DNA of 64,000 nt from Pictodentalium vernedei (taxonomy: Eukaryota > Mollusca > Scaphopoda > Dentaliida > Dentaliidae), in the NCBI GenBank assembly GCA_031216915.1, contig CM062296.1:454894287-454958286 (forward strand), in the 5' to 3' direction. The first letter of the stretch is position 1. Each line of letters starts with the position of its first letter. The notes under the pieces were generated by a model. It did not search any database. It had not been told where the DNA came from and was given only the letters and a program-made list of their open reading frames with translations. Below, in pieces: positions 54,401 to 64,000 of the stretch. The translations under genes and the position numbers were made by a program.

Positions 54401-55624
54401 TTAGTGGACGACATTCTGAGCAACAGATAATGGACCTAAACAATGCAGGTCTCCAGAAATGGACTCAATATTTCTGAGATAAAAATTCGTGAATGTGGAT
54501 GGCTGAGACCAATAAGCAGCCTTCATTAAATCTGTAATAGCAACACTATTAGCATAAGCCCAAGAAGTAGAAAGAGCTCTTACTTCATGAGCGGAAATCT
54601 TAAGCACAGACTGCTGAGAAGAAGATAAACTCTCATAAGCAGTACGGATAGTTAATTGAATCCATCTAGCAATAGAATGGACCAAAATGTCCCTTCTATT
54701 AGGCATCAAAGACAGAAAGAAACGTTTCCGTCCCTTTCCGATAAACTGAGATCTCTGTTTATAGATACGTAACGCTCTAACAGGACAGAGTAAAGGCCTA
54801 CGCCCGTCTGAAGACGGAAGAGCCTTAATAACAATAGGTTCCGGATATTTATTAGGAGCCTGATTCTTAGCTAAAAAACCCACATTAGTAGTGAAGGTGA
54901 TAGTGTTCCCGACACTACAATGGTGAGAATCATCCACCGACAGTGCATGAAGCTCACTGACTCTTCTAGCAGAAGAGAAAGCTAAGAGAAAAGCTGTCTT
55001 ATAAGATAAGAATTTGAAATCTACTGTCCCAAGAGGTTCAAATGGCTTTTCCTTCAATTTAAGAAGAACCCAAGCTAAATTCCATTTAGGAATTAATCTA
55101 AGAGTTCTGGGTCTATTTATCGAGAAGTTTCTAACCAACTTAGATAAAGAGACATTAGATCCAATTTGTAAACTTTCATGATGTGCATAAGTATCAGATA
55201 ACATAGACCTATAACCCTTACCGGTAATAGTAACAGGCTGCAGTTTGATTACGTCAAACAAGTATACTAGAAAGTTTGCAATGTCTGGTATAGAGGGATC
55301 AAAAATATCTACAGAATGATCCCTACACCAACGACGAAAAACCTTCCACTTAGCCGCATAGTTTAGCGAAGAGGAGGTCCTCCTACAGTTAGAAATCGCG
55401 TCCACTGCTCGTCCTGTAAAGTGCTTGCCATGCAAGAAGGACCGCACAACGGAAAAACGTGAAGGTTGAGACCTTGCGGGTTGTGATGGAGTTGGCGCGA
55501 TTTCCCCTGCGAAAGAAGATCCTCCCGTGGAGGAAGCTTCCGCGGTAGGTCCCACAACAGACAACTGAGTAGATTTATCCACGGTCTCTGTGGCGACAGA
55601 GATGCTACCAACAGAATCTTGCAT
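54401..55624 (-). CDS. Tyrosine recombinase of DIRS copy D
   Basis: About 407 residues from MQDSVGSISV at 55624. It is the same protein as in copy B except for a few substitutions and a two-residue insertion (VTITGKGYRS for VTIKGYRS). Catalytic Arg (SSARRVSELHAL), His/Arg (SAHEVRALSTSWAY) and Tyr (STFTNFYLRN) are all kept. The frame is open upstream to 57295 as in copy B. Confidence 0.85.
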   Translation of the reverse strand: MQDSVGSISVATETVDKSTQLSVVGPTAEASSTGGSSFAGEIAPTPSQPARSQPSRFSVVRSFLHGKHFTGRAVDAISNCRRTSSSLNYAAKWKVFRRWCRDHSVDIFDPSIPDIANFLVYLFDVIKLQPVTITGKGYRSMLSDTYAHHESLQIGSNVSLSKLVRNFSINRPRTLRLIPKWNLAWVLLKLKEKPFEPLGTVDFKFLSYKTAFLLAFSSARRVSELHALSVDDSHHCSVGNTITFTTNVGFLAKNQAPNKYPEPIVIKALPSSDGRRPLLCPVRALRIYKQRSQFIGKGRKRFFLSLMPNRRDILVHSIARWIQLTIRTAYESLSSSQQSVLKISAHEVRALSTSWAYANSVAITDLMKAAYWSQPSTFTNFYLRNIESISGDLHCLGPLSVAQNVVH

Positions 55625-57678
55625 TGAGATTGTTTTATCTTTAGCAATACTTGTTGAATTAACGGCGCTGGAGGATACGCATATCCTATCATTCCGTCCC
55701 AAGGGATCGACAGAGCGTCTACTGCAAATGCTCTTGGATCCGGACACGGAGACACATACGTCTGCAACTGATTGTTGAGATGTGTCGCAAATAAGTCTAT
55801 CATTGGCCGTTCCCATTGGTAGCAAATCTGATTGAATACTTGTTTGTTGAGAGTCCACTCCGACGACAACAAGCGACCCTTTCGTGAAAGGGAGTCTGCT
55901 AGCACATTCAGACGACCCGGTATGTGACGGACCGAAAGAAGAACCTGATGTTCTAGAGCAAACAGAAGGATTCTTTCCGTTAGATTGAACAACGGAACTG
56001 AATGAGTGCCTCCCTGATTCCGTATATATGCCACTACTGTCGTATTGTCGGATAGGATTTGGACATGAGCATTGTGAATAATGTCCATCCAATGACGTAA
56101 CGCAAGCCAAATTGACATCATTTCCTTGATGTTTATGTGCTTGCACAGGAATTGCGGATCCCAAAGACCCTGGCATCTCGAATCCGTTGGGATCAATGAT
56201 GCACCCCAACCTGTTTGACTGGCATCCGTCATAACGGTAAAACTCGGATCCGGCAACTGCAGCGGAACTCCCTGAGTTAACCACTGAATGTTTGCCCAAG
56301 TCTGAATCTCTTGTTTCACTTGATCTGACAAGAGAACGTCTACATCGAGCGAATGAATTTTCACACTCCAATTCTGAGTCAAGAAAATTTGGAGAGGACG
56401 CGTGCGTAACCGCCCCATTGGAATGAGATCCGCAGCGGCTCCGCACAGACCTATCAGTCTCATAAATTCTCTCGCTGTGACTTTGTCTGCGTGCAGACAA
56501 TAGCGAGCGTAACAACTGACTAATTTGGCTCTGGTTAACGGCAGACGAACGAGATTGTTGTGCGAATCGAAGCTCATTCTCAGATGAGTGAATGACTTGG
56601 ACGGCACCAGATCCGACTTCTCCTCGTTTACTATAAAACCGAGATGTCGGAGCAATAGAAGTAGATTCTGAACATCGTTCTGAAGCGTTAACTCGTTGCC
56701 GTACCTCTGAAGAATGTCGTCCAGGTAGGCCGACGTTACTGCAGACGAATGAGCTCGGAAATAGATCATTACCGAGTTCATTACCCGAGTGAAAGCCCAG
56801 GGTGCTAGATTCAGTCCGAAGCACATCGCCCGGAATTGATACACCACTCCTAGGACTGCGAAGCGTAGATACTTTCTGAATGTCGGATATACCATGACGT
56901 GAAAGTACGCATCTTTGAGATCTATGCTTGTTGCATAATCGTTCACCCGAATACTCGCTCTGACCGACCGAATCGTCTCCATATAAAATTTCGGAGCGAC
57001 GATCAGCTTGTTTATCCAGCTCAAATCTATGACTGGATGGAACGAGCCGTCTGGTTTCGGAACCAGAAACAGATGGCTGTAGAATCCCGGAGTCTCCTGG
57101 TTTTCTACGACCTCTACCGCGTTCTTCATTAAAAGAGACTGCACCTCTGATAACAGAGCGTCTCTTTTCTGCGGATTTGACGGAAGTTGAGTCCACTTTG
57201 GACTTCGAGTTAATGGAGGCTTTCGTTTGAAGGATATCTTTAGGCCTTCCGAAGTCACTCCTCTCACCCGAGGGTCGTCCGTAATCGACACCCATTCTTG
57301 TGAAAAGCTCGACAACCTTCCGCCAACCGGTACGCGATAGAGGTTTAAGCCATCACCTCCTGGACCTGCGAGGCCTGCGGTAGGAGAAACCACGTCCTCC
57401 ACGACCCGCACCTCGTCCCGTCGACCTCGGGGCGTCCGACCGGTTGTCCCGGCCCGAAGGACGTCCCGAACGAGAGTCGCTACCCTGATGGTCTCTCGAA
57501 TAAGACCAAGAGGACGCACCGGAACCTCTATAGGAACCTCTCTTGGGCGCATTAGACCCAGAAGTGCCTGTCTTATTCTTGTCTGCTGTATCCGACTTCT
57601 TAGAAGCAGATTTGAACAACAGAGAATCCGAAGCTTTCTTTGTAATTTTATCATAAATAGCAGAAAGCTTGCCGTCAA
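55363..57678 (-). CDS. Reverse transcriptase - RNase H of DIRS copy D
   Basis: Open frame of 771 residues, 17 longer at the C-terminus than copy B because its stop lies further on. It keeps SIDLKDAYFHV, SAYLDDILQRYG, VMTDASQTGWG, NIKEMMSIWLAL, ILSDNTTVVAYIR and NVLADSLSR, so all RT and RNase H acidic residues are present. The same post-RNase-H block follows (PMIDLFATHLNNQL, AVDALSIPWDG). It overlaps gag by 326 nt, exactly as in copy B. The start codon is uncertain for the same reason. Confidence 0.88.
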   Translation of the reverse strand: MTASFLLFMIKLQRKLRILCCSNLLLRSRIQQTRIRQALLGLMRPREVPIEVPVRPLGLIRETIRVATLVRDVLRAGTTGRTPRGRRDEVRVVEDVVSPTAGLAGPGGDGLNLYRVPVGGRLSSFSQEWVSITDDPRVRGVTSEGLKISFKRKPPLTRSPKWTQLPSNPQKRDALLSEVQSLLMKNAVEVVENQETPGFYSHLFLVPKPDGSFHPVIDLSWINKLIVAPKFYMETIRSVRASIRVNDYATSIDLKDAYFHVMVYPTFRKYLRFAVLGVVYQFRAMCFGLNLAPWAFTRVMNSVMIYFRAHSSAVTSAYLDDILQRYGNELTLQNDVQNLLLLLRHLGFIVNEEKSDLVPSKSFTHLRMSFDSHNNLVRLPLTRAKLVSCYARYCLHADKVTAREFMRLIGLCGAAADLIPMGRLRTRPLQIFLTQNWSVKIHSLDVDVLLSDQVKQEIQTWANIQWLTQGVPLQLPDPSFTVMTDASQTGWGASLIPTDSRCQGLWDPQFLCKHINIKEMMSIWLALRHWMDIIHNAHVQILSDNTTVVAYIRNQGGTHSVPLFNLTERILLFALEHQVLLSVRHIPGRLNVLADSLSRKGRLLSSEWTLNKQVFNQICYQWERPMIDLFATHLNNQLQTYVSPCPDPRAFAVDALSIPWDGMIGYAYPPAPLIQQVLLKIKQSQCKILLVASLSPQRPWINLLSCLLWDLPRKLPPREDLLSQGKSRQLHHNPQGLNLHVFPLCGPSCMASTLQDEQWTRFLTVGGPPLR

Positions 57679-59455
57679 AGAGAAGTTCTCCGGAGACCGA
57701 AGCGACTCTAAGAGAGTTCTTCACCTTAGTATCCATGATTGTGGATGTAGCTAGGGCTGCGTCACGTCTAACCAACTCCAGGTTTGCCACAGAAAGGGCG
57801 GAGTTACACGTGGAATAAGCTACTGCCCTTGAAAGAAGTCTTAAAGAGGATTGTATATCCTGAAATTCTTTCCCTTGAAGGCGCAGTGCTAAAGCCTTAG
57901 TAAGGTGATCTGCGTAAGATAAGGCATCTAAATTGGCTCTGTTAGACGAAATAGCTGTTTCCAACACCGCAGTTGGAATAGAAGCCGACGACGGTAATGA
58001 TAGCTCTAAGTCTTCCGCCTCGCCGTCCATACGCAGAGGAACTCTTGGGATACCCTGTCCTGCCGTGTCGAATTTATTCCTTGCATTAATGAAAGGCAGG
58101 TTGAGAGTATTGGCGGACAAGAAACCTGCTTTCCCCGTCTTGGAAGCAAGTTTAAATATAGCGTCGTTCAATAATTCAAATGTTCTTGCAACATTATTGG
58201 ACTGCGACGGAAACTCGGGAGCGATGTCCCTGAACCGCTCAAAAAATTCAGAGTCCAATGACGCTATAATCCTCTTGTCCGGAACCGCAGCAGTCTGGCC
58301 CGACGGAACAACTTGAGGGAGAAAGTGCCGGATGAAGTCCACGGCAGCTTTATGTTGTTCCGAAAGGGATAGCTCCAAATCATCCGTATCCCTTTCACCA
58401 TCCGGTCGGACCTCATGATACTCCCGGTCGTCCGCCCCCGATGCTTCGGCGGAGCGTACCGACCCAGCGCCGTCGGATAATTCTCGATCCGACACCGTTT
58501 CTGTCGACTGCTGGGATGCTGCGATAAGCTGTGCTATCTGCACAAGAATGTCCGGCGTCGAGACCTGCGGAGGCGCATTCTTTCGCTGCTTCGCCGAGGG
58601 CAGCTCCGCATCAGATGGCTCCCGCATACTTTTTCTATGCGAACGTCCGAAGTCCATCGGCCTCGTGTCCCTGGCTGCCGGATGGTGTGACCTGGTCACT
58701 GAAGAATCCTTGATCGGCGAAGCTGGTAAGATATCGGCGGTCACGCAGCCAAGGTGCGGTCATGTGCGCTGACGAGAAGAAGAAGCCTTAGCAGTCTCCG
58801 CGGACTGCCTATACAACGGAGCGTCCCGAGCGACGGACGTATGCTCCGCTTGCGACACATTTTGTACCACAACATCTGGTCCCAGATGTTGTTGTACGAG
58901 AGAGGGGCCTCTCTCTCTCGCGGCCTGGCTGGACCTGGACGAGCTAGGAACCGGACTCAAAGGCTTCCTCCGATCTCGTTTACTATCCGCCGTCACTGGG
59001 TGTGCACATTGAATGTTTATAGTGCTCGCATCACCCAACATTTCCTCCTGGACCGCATCGGACGAACCCGGTTGCCGAACCATTCGGTGAATGGACGCTA
59101 CACCAGGCGAGCTAGCGGACGACATTTGTCTAATCTCCATGAGCACTTTTGCCGCTAGCCCTGAATTCATTTGTGACGACGGAAGCGCACTTGCAGAAGA
59201 TAACATGGAAACATCACCCTGTTCTTGTTCCTCTGAAATAGAAACTGAGAGAGTAGAGTGACCTTGCGGAGAAAGAGCCGGCATAGCCCTTTCTCCAGTA
59301 ACAACATACCGTGACACACGTTTCCAATGTTTGTCATCCCAATATTGACATATAGAACAGGGATTAGTGTGAGAACACTGACTACAATTAATACAATGAT
59401 CATGAAAGTCAGAGGAAGATTTCTTCCCATTACAATTTGAACAATATCCTTTCAT
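57353..59455 (-). pseudogene. Gag of DIRS copy D, broken by one nonsense codon
   Basis: Same 700-codon frame and start (MKGYCSNCNGKKSSSDFHDH, 59455) as copy B. A single TGA at 58762-58760 follows SSSRQRT. Copy B has CGA (Arg) there, so this is one CpG-to-TpG change. Downstream the same frame continues (PASPIKDSSVTRSHH ... RRPRRSRR) to 57353. The cysteine cluster C-x2-C, C-x2-C-x2-C, C-x2-C is intact. This element could encode RT and recombinase but not full Gag unless the stop is read through. Confidence 0.88.
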
Positions 59456-60340
59456 TGTGAAAAGTCAACAACAAGTCCTAGTTACTCGCACAAACCCCTG
59501 ACACAAAGATACATAATAACATGATCCATTAATAATGAAAAAACAATTGCAAATCAAAATAATTTTGAAAAAATATTTTTTCAGCGAAGCCCAAGTTTCT
59601 GAAAAGTAACGTTCAGCCCCGATGGATCCGATGGCAAAGTGTGGTCAAAAATTTTAAATTTATATTAAATAATTAATGAGACACTTACGGATAATATAAA
59701 TGTATCTTATAGTGAGATAAACTACACCAAAGGCAAACAGCCCCCTCAAAAAAGGCTGTTGCCAATGTAAACAAACAGTGTAAAACACCAGAAAACATGA
59801 CTCCAGGCACTGAAAAAACTGGCCCGAAATCAGTCATCAAAATTACACTCTATCTGATGCAAGACAGAGACTCCCAGGGGAGAATCTGCAGAACATCAGA
59901 TGGAAGATGCAGAACACAACGTTTATACACCCATGGGTGAAAACGTAACTATGGGGAAAATAACAGAAAACATTCTGTATCCAAGCAACTCTCCCAAGAA
60001 AATTTTAGAAATGAACTTTCTCAAAAATATGCCAAAAGCATGGGAGAATTGCAAGGGGGACTTAGAAGGCTAGGGGAGAGGAAACACTGAATAAGCAGTG
60101 CAACATTTTAGCAAGAATGACAACAAGAGGCCCATGCCTCGAAAATAGGCAACTTAACATAATTTCATAAAAAATTTTAAGTACAGCCCTGATTATTTTT
60201 TGTCACTTCTTTTTCCTCTCCTCCTTCTATATCCTCCTTAGAATCACCATTTCTCCAAAAATTACGTGTCTGGCATCCTTTAAACTGAGATTTACAAGCA
60301 CAAAGATCAGTGAGATGTTGACTGATGAAGGGCCAAACAG

Positions 60341-60530
60341 AGAATGATAATTGGCGCCAATTTCGGGACGTCCTTGACACTGCGCATGCGCAGTGGGGGC
60401 GTAGTATGGAGGTTCTATAGGACATGATTTCTTTTGGTTTTGGATGCAAATTTTGGGGATTGGGGGGCAAAATTTGTGTTTGGCCCTGGTTTTGTTAGAG
60501 TTAGCACCAGCTAAGTCTGGGTCATTGGTA
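60341..60530. repeat. 5' inverted terminal repeat of DIRS copy D
   Basis: Complement of 53434-53624; TGCGCATGCGCA at 60381-60392. The tip ends AAAAAT at 60542. Confidence 0.9.
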
Positions 60531-60542
60531 CAGTATAAAAAT

Positions 60543-60925
60543 ATAAGAAATTTCAGGCGGGGCCAAAATTCTTGCCCCTCCCATTAAGAAGGCAAATATT
60601 GATCAACAAACTGCGTTTAAACAAATTTGATTTTACACTTCAAAAGGAAGCTCCATACCATATATCAAGTCATTGTACCCACTGGTTCAAGACAAGAAGA
60701 TTTTGTAAGAATTTTGGGGCATTTTCCCCCACCCCCTTCCTATGGGGCTGGGCATGTTGATTTGAACAAAAATAAAATGCGATGTCCGAACAAGCAATCA
60801 CCTAAAATTTAACTAAAATTGGTTCAGCGGTTTAGGAGGCACAGGTACAAACACCATGTTCACAATCGACGGACAGTGAGTGATCACTATAGGTCATCCT
60901 GACTTTCAGTCAGGTGAGCTAAAAA
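60543..60925 (+). mobile_element. P6 (segment 4): 3' end with terminal hairpin
   Basis: Continues the 3' module (GGCGGGGCCAAAATTCTTGCCCCTCC) and ends ATCCTGACTTTCAGTCAGGTGAGCTAAAAA, the closing hairpin shared with P3-P5. The last base before the exon donor is only a few nucleotides away, so P6 ends essentially at the 5' splice site of exon 60931-61062. Confidence 0.7.
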
Positions 60926-60930
60926 CTTAC

Positions 60931-61062
60931 CAGGCGTTAATTGATGTTTATTCTCGATTGTCCTGATGACCAGGTCTCTATCCAATCCGAGGTTTAAAGC
61001 TGCCTTGACTATTGCAGTCTTCAGGCAGTTTTCAATCTCACTTTTAGCTGAAGAGTTTCTTC
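60931..61062 (-). CDS. Host gene exon 1 in this window: first half of IAP-type UBA
   Basis: 132-bp exon with polypyrimidine acceptor (12 T then CAG) above 61062 and donor CCTG|GTAAGT below 60931. It enters at phase 2 and exits at phase 1. The reading is RNSSAKSEIENCLKT then AIVKAALNLGLDRDLVIRTI and ENKHQLTP. This matches the first two helices of the UBA of BIRC2/BIRC3-type IAPs (pattern 'p.VkaAL.mGfsrdLV.qtv..k..TtG'). It joins exon 43409-43534 through a split Gly codon. IAPs are ubiquitin ligases that restrain caspases and shape innate signalling. BIR domains would be encoded beyond the right edge. Confidence 0.65.
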
Positions 61063-61600
61063 CTGAAAAAAAAAAAATACATCACTTATTCACATGCTGC
61101 TTGAAGTGGAAGATTATAGGTGGCTTTTTCAAAGTACTGGGAGACAGACTGGGGCCCACCGGCTGGTTCAGTACTAGAAGTTGGGTTTGACATTTATGTG
61201 GACATTATCAAAAAGAATAACTTTGTTAACACTTTTCCCAACACATTATATCAATATTTATTATTTTGATTATTTTTTTCATTTTTTTTTCAACACATTT
61301 CAACAAAAACATATCATGCGACCCTTTATTGGAATGAACTCAGTCCAATGCGGGCTCACATGATATGGTTTTGATGAAATTATTTGAAACATAAAGTTTT
61401 TCGACTGCACCATTTGTAAATTACACTGGACGGATGCGACCAATTCATTAGGTTCAGAGTTAATTAATAATATGGAGCTTACAAACAGCACACCATTTAA
61501 CTCATTTATGTTACCTTCAGGGCAAAAAAGTTTCCTGACTGACCCTAATTTTGCACACCGACCCTAACAATTCTTTTTATTGAAATTGAAAAAGAAAAGA
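61063..61600. other. Intron upstream of the UBA exon
   Basis: No exon with BIR motifs found. A short partial hairpin ATTGGAATGAACTCAGTCCAAT at 61329-61350 resembles the hairpins in P3. A possible donor at CCTGAAGGTAACA (about 61513 on the minus strand) lacks a convincing exon. Confidence 0.45.
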
Positions 61601-64000
61601 AAACAAGAGGCCCCACAGGGCCTGAAGAGCTCAGCTTGAACAGAACATGATATAAACAGAGTCCAAGAATGAATCTACATTGAGCAATCCATTTTCATAG
61701 GATACATGGTCAATCCTTGAGCCCCTCAGGAGTGACAAAAACAGTCCAACCATCATGGCTTTTCTTCAGTTGATCATAATGTAAAATGTGGAGCTCCACT
61801 ATGAAGCCCTTTGATACAACCAATGTGGATCAATTTTAGTTACACACATCTAGAGGGTACTGAATACAAAATTTTTAATTCTTCAGCTACTGTGATGGTC
61901 AATTCCGGCTCCCATAGGGAGCCCAAATATTAACTCAGGCACTCGATTTGAACAAAGTTGAATCTGACCTTCCTAGAGATGTTGTATACCAAATATGAAA
62001 GCATTCTGACTGGTGGATCTGAAGAAGAAATTTTTGAAGAAATTTCCTCATATTCAGTCCTTCAATTTTGAGGCGCTATGGCGCTTGCGCACCATGGCGC
62101 ACGCAGATTTCCAAACCAGCGAGTGATCAAAAGCGCGCCTCGAAAATCCTGCTCAAGTGGGTGCGTTAATTTCATTCCAAAATTATCACACTGACCCGAC
62201 ATCAAAGCATCACTAACTCTTTGAAGTTTCACGTTTTTTTGAAGATCAACTTAGATGTGCATGTAACTATACTAACACGTGAGTACAATGCATGTACGTA
62301 TTATCTGCTCGTCAGATTCAGTCATCTGGTCATGACACAAGTTAAGTTCGCTTGTCGACTTTTGAATGAAGTGTTTCAGAGGCGTGACCAATCACCGTCA
62401 ATGCCCTCTTGTCAGTTTTAGTTGAGTTGACTGTTGCAAAATCTGTTATGCAGAGAATGAACGAAAGCGTCGTAGGTGTGTCCAGTATGTCAATCAGAGT
62501 GACATTTGGAAATTGGCAAGTTGACTTACAAGACACGCTTTTTGGGGGGGCCCGATACATCAAGAAAAATGTATTCTCCAATTATTGAAATGTATTATAC
62601 GTTACAGGTAAAGTAAAATACATGCTCGAAAATAAGACAAGTCCATCATAAAAAGATGTAAAATGGACAGAACTTGACTTGACCAACACCGAGTTGCCTC
62701 CATCACTTGTAACCATTTAATCCATTCAGTTGAATTTCATTAGCGTGGTTTTCAACCCGGTGAAAAACAGCTTGATTGTTATGGGTGAAAGGTTTGATGC
62801 TTTATATTTATTTAAAGAGCTGACAGAATTGGGAAATTTTAAAGTCTTTCTCGATTCACACGGACAAGTTGGTGATATGAGACTGGGAAATAAACGTGAT
62901 CTGTGCAGGTCCCACTTCGTTTTTAAACCAATAGAACGGTACGTTACTGCAGTGTTGCTCAATAACCTAAATTTAGCACGGGATCCCTGCACTTTTATTG
63001 ACTGAAGCATTTCATTGGTTCTATTCGCGAACTGCGTCACGTCAATACTATTTTTGTGTTGTCAGTCACTGACACAAGTGGGGGTTTTCCGAAGTGGAAG
63101 TTATGTAAAATATTGACAGTTTTAACAGGAATTGAACAGTTTTTCATTCTAAAACGAACTGACTTTCAAAATAATGTTGAATAATCCCAAACAAAATTTG
63201 ATTTATATTTCATTTATGACCTGAAAGTACATAATTACTGGGGGCAAGTGGAATTTTACAACTCAGTTGCCCTGGGCAAGTGAGTCTCGAAAAAATGTGT
63301 ACAAGCCTGATGTTGCGCGCCCCACAAAAAGTGCGCGCCTGAATCCCAAAAGCAGCGAGCAACTAAATGCGCACCTGGGTTTTTCAAAATCGAAGGACTG
63401 CATATTGCACCAAGTTAAAATTTGGGCTTCCAGAGCGAGCCAAAATATTAACCTACGGACCCAATTTGAACAAACTTGAATCTCACCACCCTAGAGATGA
63501 GGTATAACAAATATGAAAGCATTTTGACTGGTGGATCTGAAGAAGAGGATTTTTAAAAATTATCCCCCATATTGCACATACAGGAAGCCCAAATATTAAA
63601 TTTGGGACTTGGTTTGAACAATCTTGAATCTGACCCTCATAACAATGATGTATACCAAACATTAAAAGATTCTGATTGGTGGTTCTGAAGAAGATGATTT
63701 TTAAAGAATTTTCCCCATATTGCCCTAAGTTAAAACTTTGTCTCCTATATTGAGCCCAAATATGAACCAATGGGCTTCATTTTAACGAACTTGTATTGGA
63801 CCCCACTATGGATGCAGTATACCAAATATTAAAAGATTCTGACCATTGGTTCTGGAGAACAGATTTTTACAATTTTTTGCAAATATGCAGACTCAGCATT
63901 TTTTTCAATGCACACTACAGAACACCCTTGCATAACAGATGGCAATTTTTTTTACCATTCACTTCTACTCGTCCTAAGGATGCTTCATACCAAATAACAG
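61601..64000 (+). mobile_element. P7: pearl-like element, cut by the window edge
   Basis: Begins AAACAAGAGGCCCCACAGGG and continues with the 5' module shared with P6. ~168-bp units follow from about 61915 (GAGCCCAAATATTAACTCAG; TCTGACTGGTGGATCTGAAG). They are interrupted by a TIR transposon (62055-63400), and units resume to 63850. Then ACTCAGCATTTTTTTCA and TCGTCCTAAGGATGCTTCATACC mark the start of the 3' module, which runs off the window. Confidence 0.72.
62055..63400. mobile_element. 1,346-bp TIR transposon with 6-bp target duplication
   Basis: Ends CAGTCCTTCAATTTTGA and (complement) CAGTCCTTCGATTTTGA. CATATT lies on both sides (62049-62054, 63401-63406), and removal restores the pearl phrase CTCATATTGCACCAAG. 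Both subterminal regions are rich in GCGC and GCGCGCC. The 91-codon frame at 62730-63005 has no recognised domain. Non-autonomous; the superfamily is uncertain, hAT-like by the 5' CAG and target size. Confidence 0.8.

Larger units (their letters stand above)
53396..60542 (-). mobile_element. DIRS retrotransposon copy D, full length, one gag nonsense
   Basis: 7,147 bp with the same plan as copy B. The 54-base 3' arm is 53396-53449, the ITRs are 53434-53624 and 60341-60530 (a handful of differences), and the ICR is 53703-53790. RT/RNase H and recombinase are open; gag is broken by a single TGA at 58760-58762. Inserted into the P6 3' module: GGTTCAGAAA on one side and ATAAGAAATTTCAGG on the other match the continuous phrase in P4 near 49930. 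No target duplication is visible. Closely related to copy B. Confidence 0.93.

Noticed and set aside
61490..61545. Exon with donor CCTGAAG|GTAACA upstream of the UBA exon
   Set aside because: The reading would be under 15 codons, without BIR motifs or a good acceptor.
62730..63005. 91-codon gene inside the 62055 TIR element
   Set aside because: No similarity recognised and no transposase motif. Length is compatible with chance.

Overview
The window is animal genomic DNA made almost entirely of transposable elements. Small pieces of one host gene lie in its right half. Pearl-like elements with tandem repeats, DIRS retrotransposons, 5S-headed and tRNA-headed SINEs and an IAP-type gene together suggest a marine lophotrochozoan. 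A mollusc, possibly a bivalve, is my best guess; this is inference, because no species marker is present.

Layout. 1-275 is a scrap of DIRS reverse transcriptase. 276-2386 is a tandem array ending in a hairpin (P1). 2387 to about 15955 is one CR1/L2-type LINE on the minus strand, split by a hAT element (3790-8885) and by a non-autonomous DIRS element (copy A, 9524-14729). 16385-19520 is a decayed DIRS gag fragment. 19536-28987 is a second tandem-repeat element (P5), interrupted by an apparently intact DIRS (copy B, 21045-28176). 28988-29243 is the end of an old DIRS, and DIRS copy C (29244-37027) starts exactly at its tip. Then come a 5S-headed SINE (37101-37557) and a 959-bp TIR element (37564-38522). 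38797-43197 is pearl-like element P3.

From 43254 the window holds three minus-strand exons of a host gene (43254-43347, 43409-43534, 60931-61062). Their codon phases agree, and the last two join into a UBA-like domain of the inhibitor-of-apoptosis (IAP/BIRC) type. The 17.4-kb intron between 43534 and 60931 is filled with nested elements: two SINEs that share a body but have different heads, pearl-like arrays P8, P6, P2 and P4, a hAT with an 8-bp target duplication, and DIRS copy D (53396-60542). The right edge is another pearl-like element (P7) carrying a TIR transposon with a 6-bp target duplication.

How the parts fit. All DIRS copies lie on the minus strand, like the host gene. Copies A-D share one plan: a 54-base 3' extension, ITRs of about 190 bp, and an 88-base internal complementary region (ICR) equal to the complement of the two element tips joined together. 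This is the arrangement known for DIRS retrotransposons, which integrate a circular intermediate with a tyrosine recombinase. Copy B has open gag, RT/RNase H and recombinase frames. Copy D has one nonsense mutation in gag. Copy A lacks RT yet has almost identical ITRs, which suggests it was moved in trans.
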